From the NCBI RefSeq assembly GCF_001955655.1, contig NZ_MSPW01000001.1, positions 733,645 to 797,644 on the forward strand: a DNA stretch of 64,000 bases, given 5' to 3'. The number at the start of each line of letters is the position of its first letter. Position 1 is the first letter of the stretch. Below the pieces are notes generated by a model. That model was not told the DNA's origin, ran no database searches, and saw nothing but the letters and a program-made list of their open reading frames with translations. This document shows positions 37,775 to 46,993 of this stretch, piece by piece. The position numbers and the translations under genes are program-made. This DNA is from Viridibacillus arenosi. Its GTDB lineage: Bacteria; Bacillota; Bacilli; Bacillales_A; Planococcaceae.

Positions 37775-38841
37775 TATTCTGCCTCCTGTTCATCAATCAT
37801 TGGAGATTTGATGTATGCTAATAATAAATTTGTTGTATGTCTAAGTGAATCGATATGTGTACGTTCATAAGCATGAGATGCTTCAATTCCAGGTCCAAAT
37901 AATGCATGTCGCACATCAGCACCTGCTCTAATCGCAGCTGAAGCATCTGAACCGTAGTATGGATAAATATCTAATTTATAATCTATGTGATTGTCTTTAG
38001 CAAGTGCTACAAGCTGTCTAGTTAATGCGTAATGATATGGACCACTTGAATCTTTTGCACAGATAGAAACAGTATATTCATCAGATGCTTGTCCATCACC
38101 GATAGCTCCCATATCTACAGCAATATATTCAACCGTTTGAAGAGGAATGTTAGAGTTTCCTCCATAACCTATTTCTTCATTATTAGAAATATAGAAATGC
38201 GTTGTATATGGTAATTCAATTTTTTCTGTAGTTATTTTTTCTAGTAATTTTAATAATAAAGTTGTGCTCGCTTTGTCATCTAAATGACGTGATTTTATAA
38301 ACCCACTCTCAGTAAATTCAAAACGTGGATCAAAAGATACGAAATCCCCTACTTCAATGCCTTTAGTGCGAATCTCGCTAGAACTAAATACTTTTTCATC
38401 GAGGCGAACTTCGATGTGCTCTTCATTACGAGGTAGTTTCCCTGCTTCACGATAAACATGTACTGTCGTTTCATGCATTAGAATCGTACCTCTTATTTTA
38501 TCACCTTTAGCTGTATGAATTGTACAATATTCACCTTCTACAGCATTCCAGTTGAATCCTCCTACCATAGACAATTTCAAACGTCCATTTTCTTTCACTT
38601 CTTTTACCATAGCACCTAAAGTATCTGTGTGAGCTGTTAAGAGGCGATGTCTAGAATCATCTTTACCTAATATAGTTGCAATTATTGCACCTTTATTTGT
38701 TTTTTTATAAGATATACCCAGCTTTTCTAGTAGGCTAGACATATATTTCATAATGTCCTCTGTAAAGCCAGATGGACTAGCAATATTCACTAATTCCTTC
38801 AGTAATTCAACCGTTTCTCGTTCTTTAAAATCGCTTGTCAA
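37774..38841 (-). CDS. M42-family metallo-aminopeptidase
   Basis: A 355-residue M42 (FrvX/glutamyl-aminopeptidase-like) peptidase with metal-binding motifs TAHTDTLGAMV, HLDDKAST and the catalytic pair EEIGYGG, then DMGAIGDGQ and YGSDASAA. It removes N-terminal residues from peptides. The open frame begins at 38886, but TTG at 38841 (MTSDFKERE) has GGGAGG 8 bases upstream and gives a normal family N-terminus. It is translationally coupled to murE, suggesting co-expression, though a functional link is not evident. Confidence 0.85.
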   Translation of the reverse strand: MTSDFKERETVELLKELVNIASPSGFTEDIMKYMSSLLEKLGISYKKTNKGAIIATILGKDDSRHRLLTAHTDTLGAMVKEVKENGRLKLSMVGGFNWNAVEGEYCTIHTAKGDKIRGTILMHETTVHVYREAGKLPRNEEHIEVRLDEKVFSSSEIRTKGIEVGDFVSFDPRFEFTESGFIKSRHLDDKASTTLLLKLLEKITTEKIELPYTTHFYISNNEEIGYGGNSNIPLQTVEYIAVDMGAIGDGQASDEYTVSICAKDSSGPYHYALTRQLVALAKDNHIDYKLDIYPYYGSDASAAIRAGADVRHALFGPGIEASHAYERTHIDSLRHTTNLLLAYIKSPMIDEQEAE

Positions 38842-38943
38842 ATTGAAAGCCTCCCTTATTCTTTTCATCATATCAAAATATGACATTTTACGACAACGCT
38901 AAATCATGTATGATGGTATTATAACCAAATTCGAGGTGTCTTT

Positions 38944-40521
38944 ATGAAGCACTCTACTATTTTACGTAAAAGAAATCAATTTGTACTGTTTTTATTTACA
39001 ACTGGGATCATTATTCATGCCATTATTAGTAGCATCCATTTGATAAATTATGATGTACCTTTCCCCCTTACGGCAAGCATTTATTGTGCCATTTTACTTA
39101 TTTGTTCGGCACTGCAGATAAATGAATATGTAATGAAGATATTATTAATTATCGGATTGAATGGTTCCATCATATTATTAATAATGCAAACTAATTATAT
39201 TTATTTCTTAGTATTTCTTATTCTACTACTTTTTCTACTAGCTATATATCAATCACTTTGGATTAATTTATCGATGTTTATCGTTACTATCATTCAGCTT
39301 GTTTTTCTAATAGAATATCGCTACACAATTTTCCGTAATTCTATAACTGATACAGATATTGCTCTTTTTACTATAATCTTATTTACTGTCGCTATTATCG
39401 GTTTTATGCAAACAGTTTATATCAATAATTCTTGGAAAAATATGGAGAATCATTCAGACTCCTTAGAGAAGGCATTCTTATCAAAGGAAGCTTATTTAAA
39501 TTTATTTTTTGAAAATGCAAAAGACAGTATAGCTGTTTTTGATTTAGAGAATAAAATCATTACGGTTAATCCCGCATTCGAGAAACTCTATGGATGGAAA
39601 AAGAGAGAATGTATTGGAAAAGCTGTTCCTTTAGTAGCTCCAGAGTATATAAACTTAGCAAAAGAACGATGCAATCACTTATTGAGTGGTGGGAGCTTCG
39701 ATATGCTTGAATCAAAAGATATGAGAAAAGACGGCACTTATTTCGATGCACAAATGACGTTATCTCCTATTTATGATTATAATGGCAAAATTATAGCTAC
39801 ATCAGTTATTACGCGTGATATTTCATATAAAAAAGAAGCTGAAAAACTAATCATTCAATCGGAAAAGTTAAAGGCGATAGGAGAAATAGCTGCAGGTGTC
39901 GCACACGAAGTACGAAATCCACTAACTGTTATTTCTGGTTTTGTCCAAATGATGAAAAACGATAAAAATTCACCATATGCATTTTATATAAATTTAATTG
40001 ATGAAGAAATTGATCGCATTAACTTAATTATAAGTGAGTTTTTAGTTCTTTCAAAACCTCATGCTATGCAACCAAAAGTATTCCAAATCGATAAAATCAT
40101 CTCAGATATTCTGACTTTACATTTGCCTGAATTACAATTAAAAAACATTGAACTCATTCAGAATTGGAACACCAATAATATGATGATCAAAGGTGACGCC
40201 AACCAAATTAAACAAGTTTTTATTAATATTATAAAAAATGCAGTAGAAGCGATTGAAAAAGAAGGTAACATTAGCGTTACTATTGAAAAAACAGCCAAAC
40301 AATTTTGTAGTATCTGTTTTACTGACGATGGGGGTGGCATGGAAAAAGAAGTTGTTGAACATATTTTCAAACCCTTTTATACGACAAAAGCAGAGGGTAC
40401 TGGTCTTGGAATGATGATTACAGAGAAAATTATTCAAGAACACGAAGGTCAAATTACAATTGATAGTGAATACGGTAAAGGTACTAGTATTACGATTAAG
40501 CTACCTTGCGTTGACGTTTAA
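38944..40521 (+). CDS. Membrane PAS sensor histidine kinase, sporulation-kinase type
   Basis: A 525-residue kinase. About six membrane helices occupy residues 12-165, a PAS domain follows at about 185-300 (FFENAKDSIAVFD, KRECIGKAVP), then H-box VAHEVRNPLTVISGF (His near 321), N-box INIIKNAVEAIEK, G1 DDGGGM and G2 GTGLGMMI. No partner regulator is encoded nearby. Architecture resembles the Bacillus sporulation kinases feeding Spo0F, but the input signal is unknown. GAGGTG precedes the ATG. It is divergent from the M42-murE operon. Confidence 0.87.
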   Translation: MKHSTILRKRNQFVLFLFTTGIIIHAIISSIHLINYDVPFPLTASIYCAILLICSALQINEYVMKILLIIGLNGSIILLIMQTNYIYFLVFLILLLFLLAIYQSLWINLSMFIVTIIQLVFLIEYRYTIFRNSITDTDIALFTIILFTVAIIGFMQTVYINNSWKNMENHSDSLEKAFLSKEAYLNLFFENAKDSIAVFDLENKIITVNPAFEKLYGWKKRECIGKAVPLVAPEYINLAKERCNHLLSGGSFDMLESKDMRKDGTYFDAQMTLSPIYDYNGKIIATSVITRDISYKKEAEKLIIQSEKLKAIGEIAAGVAHEVRNPLTVISGFVQMMKNDKNSPYAFYINLIDEEIDRINLIISEFLVLSKPHAMQPKVFQIDKIISDILTLHLPELQLKNIELIQNWNTNNMMIKGDANQIKQVFINIIKNAVEAIEKEGNISVTIEKTAKQFCSICFTDDGGGMEKEVVEHIFKPFYTTKAEGTGLGMMITEKIIQEHEGQITIDSEYGKGTSITIKLPCVDV

Positions 40522-40530
40522 TTTACATAA

Positions 40531-40575
40531 AACAGCATTTCTATTGGTTATAAGCCTTTAGAAATGCTTTTTCTT
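40531..40575 (+). terminator. Terminator after the membrane histidine kinase
   Basis: Arms AGCATTTCTA and TAGAAATGCT followed by TTTTCTTTT. Confidence 0.8.
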
Positions 40576-40706
40576 TTATCAATTAATTCCACTAATAGAA
40601 CAAACAGAATACAGTCACGCTGAGTTTTAATAATCTCAATCTTTACAGAAAAGATAAGAACACCTATCAGTCAGTAAAATCGACTAATAGACGCTCTTTG
40701 CCACTC

Positions 40707-42098
40707 TTATCTTAAAATGGTTTTTACTAATTTCACCTTCTGTTTATACGGTGGGAATAATAAATTATTTGCCAGCTTCGTTGACTTTTTCAAAATAGAT
40801 TTTGGATGTGTAAAGCATTCAAAGCTTGCCTTACCATGATAAGCATTAACGCCTGAATTGCCTACTCCACCAAATGGTAAATAAACACTTGCTACATGAG
40901 TTACTGTATCATTCACACAACCACCACCAAACGGTAATTCATCGAGGAAATATTGAATCGCTTTCTCTGTTTCCGAGAAAAAGTATGCCGCTAATGGTTT
41001 TGGATATTGTCTAATTTGTTGAATAGCTACTCGCAAATCATCGTAAACGATAATCGGTAAAATCGGCCCAAATAATTCATCTTCCATAGAAGAGCTATTC
41101 CACGTAATATTTTGTAGAACAGTCGGCTCAATATATAAATCATCACGATCATAGTTACCACCAAATAATACTTGGCTCTGCTCACGCTCTATTATACTCT
41201 GCAAGCGATCAAATTGACGCTCATTAATAATACGGCCATAATCTGGACTGTCTTGCGCATCTTTGCCGTAAAATTTTTGAAGAGTCTTTTTCAGTATACG
41301 AATAAAAGGTACTTTTACTGACTCATGCACTAATACATAGTCCGGTGCGACACATGTTTGACCAGCATTTGTAAATTTCCCCCATGCAATACGCTTCACA
41401 GCCACTTCTAAATTCGCTGTTTGATCAACAATTGCAGGACTTTTCCCACCTAGTTCAAGCGTATGTGGCGTTAAGCGTTCTGCTGCTGCTTTCGCAATGA
41501 TTTTCCCAACAGCTACACTTCCAGTAAAGAAAATATAATCAAACGAAGCATGTATCAAAGCAGTTGTTTCTTCCTTTTCTCCTTCCACAATACGCACATA
41601 ATTTTCTTGGAACGTTTCTTGTATTATTTTTTTTATAATTTCAGCAGTATGTACAGATGCTTCAGAAGGTTTTACAATTGCTGTATTACCACCAATAATT
41701 GCCCCGATTAAAGGTTCCATTACTAACTGGAATGGATAATTAAATGGTCCAATAATAAGTACAGTCCCATATGGTTCTCGAACGATAAAACTTTTCCCTG
41801 GTTGGAAATGCAGTGGCGTTGGCACAGATACTGGCTGTAACCATTCTTCTAAATACTTTTGCATATAGCTTATACTATCTAGTACAATCCCTACTTCAGT
41901 GGAGTAAGCTTCGAATTCACTTTTTCTTAAATCTTTGTGCAGTGCTTGTAAAATTTCTTTTTCATGACTGACAATTGCAACTTTTAACTTTTTTAATTGT
42001 TCTTTACGGAATGCCAAGCTTTTTGTAGCACCTGAAAAGAAAAATTTCCGTTGTGCTGAAATCATCGTTTCTACATCTTGGGTATTAAAATTAGCCAT
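40707..42098 (-). CDS. Aldehyde dehydrogenase (ALDH3-like, YwdH type)
   Basis: A 463-residue NAD(P)-dependent aldehyde dehydrogenase. Family motifs are PFNYPFQL, FTGSVAVGKI, LELGGKSP with the catalytic Glu near residue 214, and NAGQTCVAPDY with the catalytic Cys near residue 248. The C-terminal hydrophobic/basic tail (NNLLFPPYKQKVKLVKTIL) resembles class-3 fatty aldehyde dehydrogenases. It probably oxidises medium or long-chain aldehydes. GGAGG precedes the ATG by 8 bases. No operon partner. Confidence 0.92.
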   Translation of the reverse strand: MANFNTQDVETMISAQRKFFFSGATKSLAFRKEQLKKLKVAIVSHEKEILQALHKDLRKSEFEAYSTEVGIVLDSISYMQKYLEEWLQPVSVPTPLHFQPGKSFIVREPYGTVLIIGPFNYPFQLVMEPLIGAIIGGNTAIVKPSEASVHTAEIIKKIIQETFQENYVRIVEGEKEETTALIHASFDYIFFTGSVAVGKIIAKAAAERLTPHTLELGGKSPAIVDQTANLEVAVKRIAWGKFTNAGQTCVAPDYVLVHESVKVPFIRILKKTLQKFYGKDAQDSPDYGRIINERQFDRLQSIIEREQSQVLFGGNYDRDDLYIEPTVLQNITWNSSSMEDELFGPILPIIVYDDLRVAIQQIRQYPKPLAAYFFSETEKAIQYFLDELPFGGGCVNDTVTHVASVYLPFGGVGNSGVNAYHGKASFECFTHPKSILKKSTKLANNLLFPPYKQKVKLVKTILR

Positions 42099-42288
42099 TA
42101 ATAAACCTCCAATTTATCGAAATATTTATCTAATTTTGTTCATAAGCTTGCATAAATACATTGTGATTTATCCATAATAAAAGTGTTACATAATTTCATA
42201 AGAAAAAGAGCCTTATCTGACTCAAATTGTACCATTTTCAAGAAGGTTGCTGTCAAATGTTGAAGACTTCTAAAAGGGGGAATGTTAC

Positions 42289-42441
42289 ATGTTGAAAACA
42301 GAAACATGGTGGGAATCAATTTTCACAGGGCCATTAGCACATGGCATACATCCGCAAAAACAAGAGGAATTAGAGGACGAATCTTTTTTATTTTTCCAGT
42401 ATAATGATACAGCCTCGGAAGAAAATGATCAGCCATCTTGA
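42289..42441 (+). CDS. Small acidic protein, 50 residues, unknown
   Basis: A short frame missed by length cut-offs. It begins ATG TTG AAA and encodes a soluble, acidic protein with tryptophans near the start (KTETWWESIF) and an acidic tail rich in Glu, Asp and Ser. AAAAGGGGGAA lies about 8 bases before the ATG, and a GAGCTGTC hairpin follows 18 bp after the stop. Both support a real transcription unit. Family not recognised. Confidence 0.5.
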   Translation: MLKTETWWESIFTGPLAHGIHPQKQEELEDESFLFFQYNDTASEENDQPS

Positions 42442-42458
42442 ATGAAGTGTAGCAAAGT

Positions 42459-42490
42459 GAGCTGTCTGAATTAAAAGGACAGCTCCTACT
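42459..42490 (+). terminator. Hairpin after the 50-residue gene
   Basis: Perfect arms GAGCTGTC and GACAGCTC; the T-run after it is weak. Confidence 0.45.
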
Positions 42491-42960
42491 TTATAGATAT
42501 ATTTCTTAAACAACTATTTAAATAAAGGTCTTAATAACAATCTAGCTACTACAACAACGTATGTATAATAATAGCCTACCCAAACTGTAATTGGTATAGA
42601 CATCTATTTGTCAAATTTTAATTCTTTTCATTAGATTCAATTAATATCCGTTTACTACCTCGCCATGTCCTTCACATAGTAGAAAATTATTTGCCACTAC
42701 TTCACTAATTTCATCTCATATTCAACTATCCACCACCTACAATTACCATGAATCTCGCCTTAAAATATCGTTCTTTTACACTTCTCCTACTCTACTTATA
42801 AAATCACATGTCATTTTAATCTTATTACACTAAACTCCCAGCTCCTTATTTCCCTATTTTAAACCAAAAACCTATAGACATTTTCAAATTTATCGCTAGA
42901 ACCTTTTCAAAAGGGGTATGCAATTATAAAGAGATATTATTCTCACTCTTTTTCTTTTTA
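42491..42960. other. Non-coding AT-rich stretch
   Basis: About 470 bases with no credible gene on either strand. The composition is AT-rich and irregular. The last 60 bases before 42977 presumably contain the promoter of the YhgE/Pip gene, but no clear -35/-10 pair could be fixed. Confidence 0.5.
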
Positions 42961-42976
42961 ACATAGGAGGACGGAC

Positions 42977-45145
42977 ATGAAAAATATATGGGAAATTTAT
43001 AAGCGGGATATTAAAAGTATTTTCTCTAACTGGGTAGCCGCAGTAATATTAGGCGGGCTTATTATTTTGCCTTCATTATATGCATGGTTGAACATTGCAG
43101 CTTCATGGGATCCTTATGCGAAAACTTCTCAAATTCCCGTCGGCATTGTAAATGAAGATGGTGGTGCAAAGATACAAAGTCAACATATTGATGCTGGAGA
43201 AGAGCTCGTTGCTACGTTACATAAAAATAATGATATGGACTGGCAATTTACAAATCGTAAAACAGCAATGGAAAAAGTTCGAAACGGTGATTTTTTTGCG
43301 GTAATCATCATTCCAGAGAATTTCTCTAAAGAGCTCGCTACAGTTGTATCAGATAAGCCACGAAAAGCGGAAATAGAATATTATGTAAATGAAAAAATCA
43401 ACTCAATTGCTCCAAAGATTACAAGTAAAGGTGCAAGTGTACTTGCTGAAGAAATGAGTAGTAAATTTATTGGCACAGTAAACGGTACAATCTTTGAGAT
43501 GTTCAATCGAATTGGAATAGAAATGCAAAACAATTTGCCAGATATCGAAAAATTTAAAAATTATGTTTTTACATTAGAAAAAGATTTGCCGGGCATTCAT
43601 ACAGAATTGAAGAAAGCACAAAAAGATGCTAATTCTGCAAGTACTATGATTGGCGATGCTCAAAATGAATTTCCACAAGTAAAAAAACTAACAGAAGATG
43701 GACTAAATACAATTGAGAACACATTAACCTTCTTGACACAAGCTGAAGGTCGCCTTAATGATATGAATCCAAAAATTAAAGAAGATTTACAAACTGTCCA
43801 AAAAATTTCTACTGATGCAAATACATTGTTAAAACAACTACAAAATACTAAGATTGATTTTACTGAGGTAAATAATGCAAAAGAAACGTTAGACAATCAG
43901 GTTACGTCTGCCATTGATAAAGTATCTAAAGTTGAACAAGCATTGGCAGATCTAAAGCAATTCAACGATGAAAATAACATTCAAGACCAATCACAACTAC
44001 TCACGTCGGCAATTGAACGTACAAAAAATTTAAAGGCTTTATTAGTAGAAGCACAAACAAATGCCCGCAATATTAACGACGTACTTGCTGGTAAAGAACA
44101 AGATGTTGCTGATGCAGTCAACTCAATACAAACTATTGCACAAAACACTTCTGTCGAGCTCGACAGCTTCATCAAAGAATATACTCAATCTATTGAACCA
44201 ACTGTTTTTAAAGCTATTAATGATGCCCAAAACACGTTATCTACTGCAAAGAATAAGCTAACTATAATCCAAACTCAATTACCCGAAGTTGTGCGTATCA
44301 TTAATAATACCGATGGCTATATCTCAGAGGCGAAATCTGGCCTCAATACAGCTCTCGGACAATATCCTTATGTGAATACCAAGGTTAAAGAACTTGCTAA
44401 TAAAATCCGGGACTTCGAAAAAGAAACGGATTTAAATAGCGTCATTCAATTACTTATCAACGATCCAAATGCGGAGAAATCATTTTTTGAGCAGCCTATT
44501 AAGCTAAACGAAAATGCCCTCTTCCCAATCAAAAATTACGGAACAGGTATGACACCTTTCTACACTGTTTTATCCATTTGGGTTGGTTGCCTACTTTTAA
44601 TTTCACTACTTTCAGTAGGAGCGAAAAATGAAGAAGATTTTACCACCCGCCAAATATACTTCGGAAAACTACTCACATTTTGGACCATTGGCATACTCCA
44701 AACACTTATCATTACTATGGGTGACCTTTTCATTCTTAAAGTGTCTGCACATAACCCTGTATGGTTCGTCCTATTTTGCCTATTCATCAGTCTCGTATTT
44801 ATGAGCATTGTCTACACTTTAGTATCGGTTTTCGGAGATGTTGGAAAAGCACTCGCAATCGTTCTTCTTGTACTTCAGCTAGCAGGCTCAGGCGGTACTT
44901 ATCCCGTTGTTTTACTACCGAAGTTCTTCCAGGTGATTAACCCATACTTACCTTTCACATACGCTATAGGAATGGCTCGAGAAGCTATAGGCGGAATCAT
45001 TTGGAATAAAATATTAGTGGATGTCATAGTACTTGGCATAGTTCTCATAATAGTTCTGTTATTCGGCGCCATTCTCAAAAAACGTTTAAATGTCATTACA
45101 TCGCGTATGCTACTTAAATCCAGAAAATCTGGGTTATTTCACTAA
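42977..45145 (+). CDS. YhgE/Pip-family membrane protein
   Basis: A 722-residue protein. One N-terminal helix (about 20-38) with the hallmark LPSLYAWLNIAASWDPY is followed by an extracellular domain containing the long coiled-coil region rich in Asn, Gln and Lys (about 180-470), then five C-terminal helices (about 520-710). This is the YhgE/Pip layout, related to ABC-2 permeases and phage-infection protein Pip, and to ESX/type VII-associated membrane proteins. The transported substrate is unknown. AGGAGGACGG precedes the ATG. It stands alone with its own terminator. Confidence 0.9.
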   Translation: MKNIWEIYKRDIKSIFSNWVAAVILGGLIILPSLYAWLNIAASWDPYAKTSQIPVGIVNEDGGAKIQSQHIDAGEELVATLHKNNDMDWQFTNRKTAMEKVRNGDFFAVIIIPENFSKELATVVSDKPRKAEIEYYVNEKINSIAPKITSKGASVLAEEMSSKFIGTVNGTIFEMFNRIGIEMQNNLPDIEKFKNYVFTLEKDLPGIHTELKKAQKDANSASTMIGDAQNEFPQVKKLTEDGLNTIENTLTFLTQAEGRLNDMNPKIKEDLQTVQKISTDANTLLKQLQNTKIDFTEVNNAKETLDNQVTSAIDKVSKVEQALADLKQFNDENNIQDQSQLLTSAIERTKNLKALLVEAQTNARNINDVLAGKEQDVADAVNSIQTIAQNTSVELDSFIKEYTQSIEPTVFKAINDAQNTLSTAKNKLTIIQTQLPEVVRIINNTDGYISEAKSGLNTALGQYPYVNTKVKELANKIRDFEKETDLNSVIQLLINDPNAEKSFFEQPIKLNENALFPIKNYGTGMTPFYTVLSIWVGCLLLISLLSVGAKNEEDFTTRQIYFGKLLTFWTIGILQTLIITMGDLFILKVSAHNPVWFVLFCLFISLVFMSIVYTLVSVFGDVGKALAIVLLVLQLAGSGGTYPVVLLPKFFQVINPYLPFTYAIGMAREAIGGIIWNKILVDVIVLGIVLIIVLLFGAILKKRLNVITSRMLLKSRKSGLFH

Positions 45146-45146
45146 A

Positions 45147-45190
45147 AAGAGGCTAGTTAGGTTATGTTGACCAAACTAGCCTCTTCTATT
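45147..45190 (+). terminator. Terminator after the YhgE/Pip gene
   Basis: Perfect 12-bp arms AAGAGGCTAGTT and AACTAGCCTCTT. Confidence 0.85.
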
Positions 45191-45281
45191 TTATTGATGA
45201 AAACAATGATTGACTTTTACTGTTTGGCATCTTATGATATTAAGTAATTATTACATAAATTTACGAATTAGAATTTCTCCC

Positions 45282-45354
45282 GATTCCTTAGCTCAGCTGG
45301 GAGAGCGCCACCTTGACAGGGTGGAGGTCGCTGGTTCGAACCCAGTAGGAATCA
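45282..45354 (+). tRNA. tRNA-Val (GAC)
   Basis: A full cloverleaf of 73 nt: acceptor GATTCCT/AGGAATC, D-stem GCTC/GAGC, anticodon stem CCACC/GGTGG with loop TTGACAG (anticodon GAC), T-stem GCTGG/CCAGT with TTCGAAC, and discriminator A. CCA is not encoded. An integrase remnant and the start of the accessory region follow directly, so the 3' end is a likely integration site. Confidence 0.95.
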
Positions 45355-45360
45355 TCTTCT

Positions 45361-45411
45361 GAATAAGCCCTCAAACGTTGATATATCAATGTTTGAGGGC
45401 TTATTCTTTTC
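45361..45411 (+). terminator. Terminator after tRNA-Val
   Basis: Long arms GAATAAGCCCTCAAAC and GTTTGAGGGCTTATTC (extended inwards with one mismatch) followed by TTTTC. It is 6 bp after the tRNA. Confidence 0.9.
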
Positions 45412-45476
45412 ACAATAATTCCACAACACACCTCAACATTTCTAATTTGTCCGCAGTTTGTCCACAGGATTATTCC

Positions 45477-46016
45477 TCACCATTTATCGTTACTATCAAT
45501 GGCATTGTGTAAAATATCTGCAATACCGTCATCGGAATTTGGTAATAAATGTGCATAAAAATCTAATGTAATTTTAGGATTTCCATGACCCAATCGACTA
45601 GAGATTATTACAATATCTACACCTTCAGAAATAAGAATAGATGCTTGTGTGTGCCTAATATCATGGAATCGAATATCTGATACGCCTGCTCTTTTTATAA
45701 TTTGCTTCATTACACGAATAACATTTCGCGAATCTTAAAGGTTTCAGTATTTGTACAAATCATCAAGTCATAATCTTTGTACATTTCCCCCACTAGTTCT
45801 TTCCAGTCATCTTAAATTTTCTCTTGAATACTTAATTCATTTAGAACAAAGTCTGGAATAGGAATTTGCCGTATGGCATTCTTCGTTTTAGGAGCTGTAT
45901 ACATATAACCTTCTTCAGGAATAGAAACTAACGACCGATTAACGTGGATAGTTTTTTTATTGAAATCAATGTCGCTCCATGTTAAACCTAAAATTTCTCC
46001 TCGCCTCAAATCACTA
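45477..46016 (-). pseudogene. Broken tyrosine recombinase (phage-type integrase)
   Basis: The C-terminal two thirds of a tyrosine integrase in three pieces. RRGEILGLTWSDIDF (catalytic Arg I region) is at 46009-45969. The reading frame is then cut by an in-frame TAA near 45812 and a frameshift near 45730. The rest (45710-45477) carries FHDIRHTQAS (HxxR), LGHGNP and the catalytic Tyr in FYAHLL. The N-terminal arm-binding part is missing; a TAG sits seven codons before the first piece. It ends 122 bp from tRNA-Val, the usual place for an element integrated into a tRNA 3' end. It is inactive as it stands. Confidence 0.9.
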
Positions 46017-46044
46017 CAACATAAATGCTAAAAATACCATCTTG

Positions 46045-46139
46045 TTCAACTAACCTACCCCTTTAGTTGAATAAGAAAAAAGAGCGGTCTGAACAGCTCA
46101 ACAATCTTCTACTAAAGCACCTGTTAGTTCATTAAGGGG
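46045..46139. repeat. Composite palindromic repeat, copy A
   Basis: Hairpin 1 TTCAACTAA/TTAGTTGAA, then A-rich AAGAAAAAAGAGC, hairpin 2 GAGCGGT/ACAGCTC (one mismatch), then a third part with CTAAAGCACC and GTTAGTTC. It lies between the integrase remnant and the RidA remnant. Confidence 0.85.
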
Positions 46140-46148
46140 TATATAGTA

Positions 46149-46339
46149 TTATTCAACCTCTTTACACGCCCAAGCATCAATTTCAACTTTAAAAGCAGGT
46201 TCAGCTAAAGGAAATACATAAACCATTGTTGTACACGGAAGGTGTTCACCAAGAAAATCACTTATAATTTTCTTCTTTGAATAGCTTCTAAGTCACCAAC
46301 TAAATAAAATACTAACTTCGTTAAATCATTAACTTTCAT
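46149..46339 (-). pseudogene. RidA/YjgF-family deaminase remnant
   Basis: The C-terminal half of a RidA-like protein. The first part reads MKVNDLTKLVFYLVGDLEAI and hits a stop. In another frame the end continues as FLGEHLPCTTMVYVFPLAEPAFKVEIDAWA, typical of the family's last strands. A ribosome binding site (GAGGT) precedes the ATG, but the normal first 60 residues are absent and a frameshift divides the rest. Confidence 0.75.
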
Positions 46340-46419
46340 TTCATTACCTCACTGTCCATACAACTTTTTTAAAGCGACATATCATAAGTAATAGGTAAAA
46401 TGAAAGGAGGTTGATAGAC

Positions 46420-46776
46420 ATGACATGTAAAAACTTCAATCACAGCTGCCCTGATAGACCACAAGAGGAAACATTAACTTTCTCAAATTGTACTCCAGTT
46501 TCAGGTTCAAATCCCCCTACTAGTCTGAACACAATTTTACACGTAGATGATGAGATTACAGCTGTAGTTGCTTTTTCCCTTGAAAATACTGGGGATAATG
46601 ACATCCATTTAACAGTAACATTCAGTGATGGCGACCCTGCTTTCACTAATACAGTTGAAGTTGGTTCTTCGTTAGCAGGCGTTTTTGCTAATGTTAGAGA
46701 AATCACAATTCATAGTGATGGATCACCGATAACTGGCATTTTCAAATACCAAATCACTTATACTTTCGACGTATAA
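46420..46776 (+). CDS. Small secreted-type beta protein, possible spore-appendage (S-Ena/DUF3992-like) protein
   Basis: A 118-residue protein with a Cys-containing N-terminus (MTCKNFNHSC), then a beta-strand-rich body with TAVVAFSLENTG, LTVTFSDG and TVEVGSS, and a Thr/Tyr-rich end. The layout (N-terminal Cys arm plus a jelly-roll-like body of about 100 residues) resembles DUF3992 endospore-appendage subunits; this is a tentative resemblance. GGAGG sits 9 bases before the ATG at 46420, and a clear terminator follows. It is complete and apparently intact among decayed genes. Confidence 0.55.
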   Translation: MTCKNFNHSCPDRPQEETLTFSNCTPVSGSNPPTSLNTILHVDDEITAVVAFSLENTGDNDIHLTVTFSDGDPAFTNTVEVGSSLAGVFANVREITIHSDGSPITGIFKYQITYTFDV

Positions 46777-46784
46777 GTAAAGAA

Positions 46785-46826
46785 AAATGCCCGACTGTTG
46801 GACTACCGTCCTTCAGCCGGGTTTTC
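46785..46826 (+). terminator. Terminator after the 118-residue protein gene
   Basis: An imperfect stem CCCGACTG...CAGCCGGG with an inner GGAC/GTCC, followed by TTTTCTT. Confidence 0.75.
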
Positions 46827-46926
46827 TTAATTAAAAGTCAACTTTTTTGCCGCTACTATATCTTTATATCTTTTTCATCGAAAAAAATGAACGTATTTTT
46901 TCAATATTAATTATTCTATACTTTCT

Positions 46927-46993
46927 TCGCCTAACTAGCCCCGTTAGTTGAAGAAGAAAAAAAGAGCGGTCTGAACAGCTCAACAATCTTCCA
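46927..46993. repeat. Composite palindromic repeat, copy B (half)
   Basis: Hairpin 1 and hairpin 2 of the composite unit are present (CTAACTAGCCCCGTTAGTTGAA, then GAGCGGTCTGAACAGCTC). The third part is missing, and the sequence passes straight into the anti-sigma remnant. Confidence 0.85.

Noticed and set aside
40138..40452. 104- and 70-codon minus-strand frames inside the membrane kinase gene
   Set aside because: Antisense shadows of the HATPase domain with phenylalanine-rich, unprotein-like sequence.
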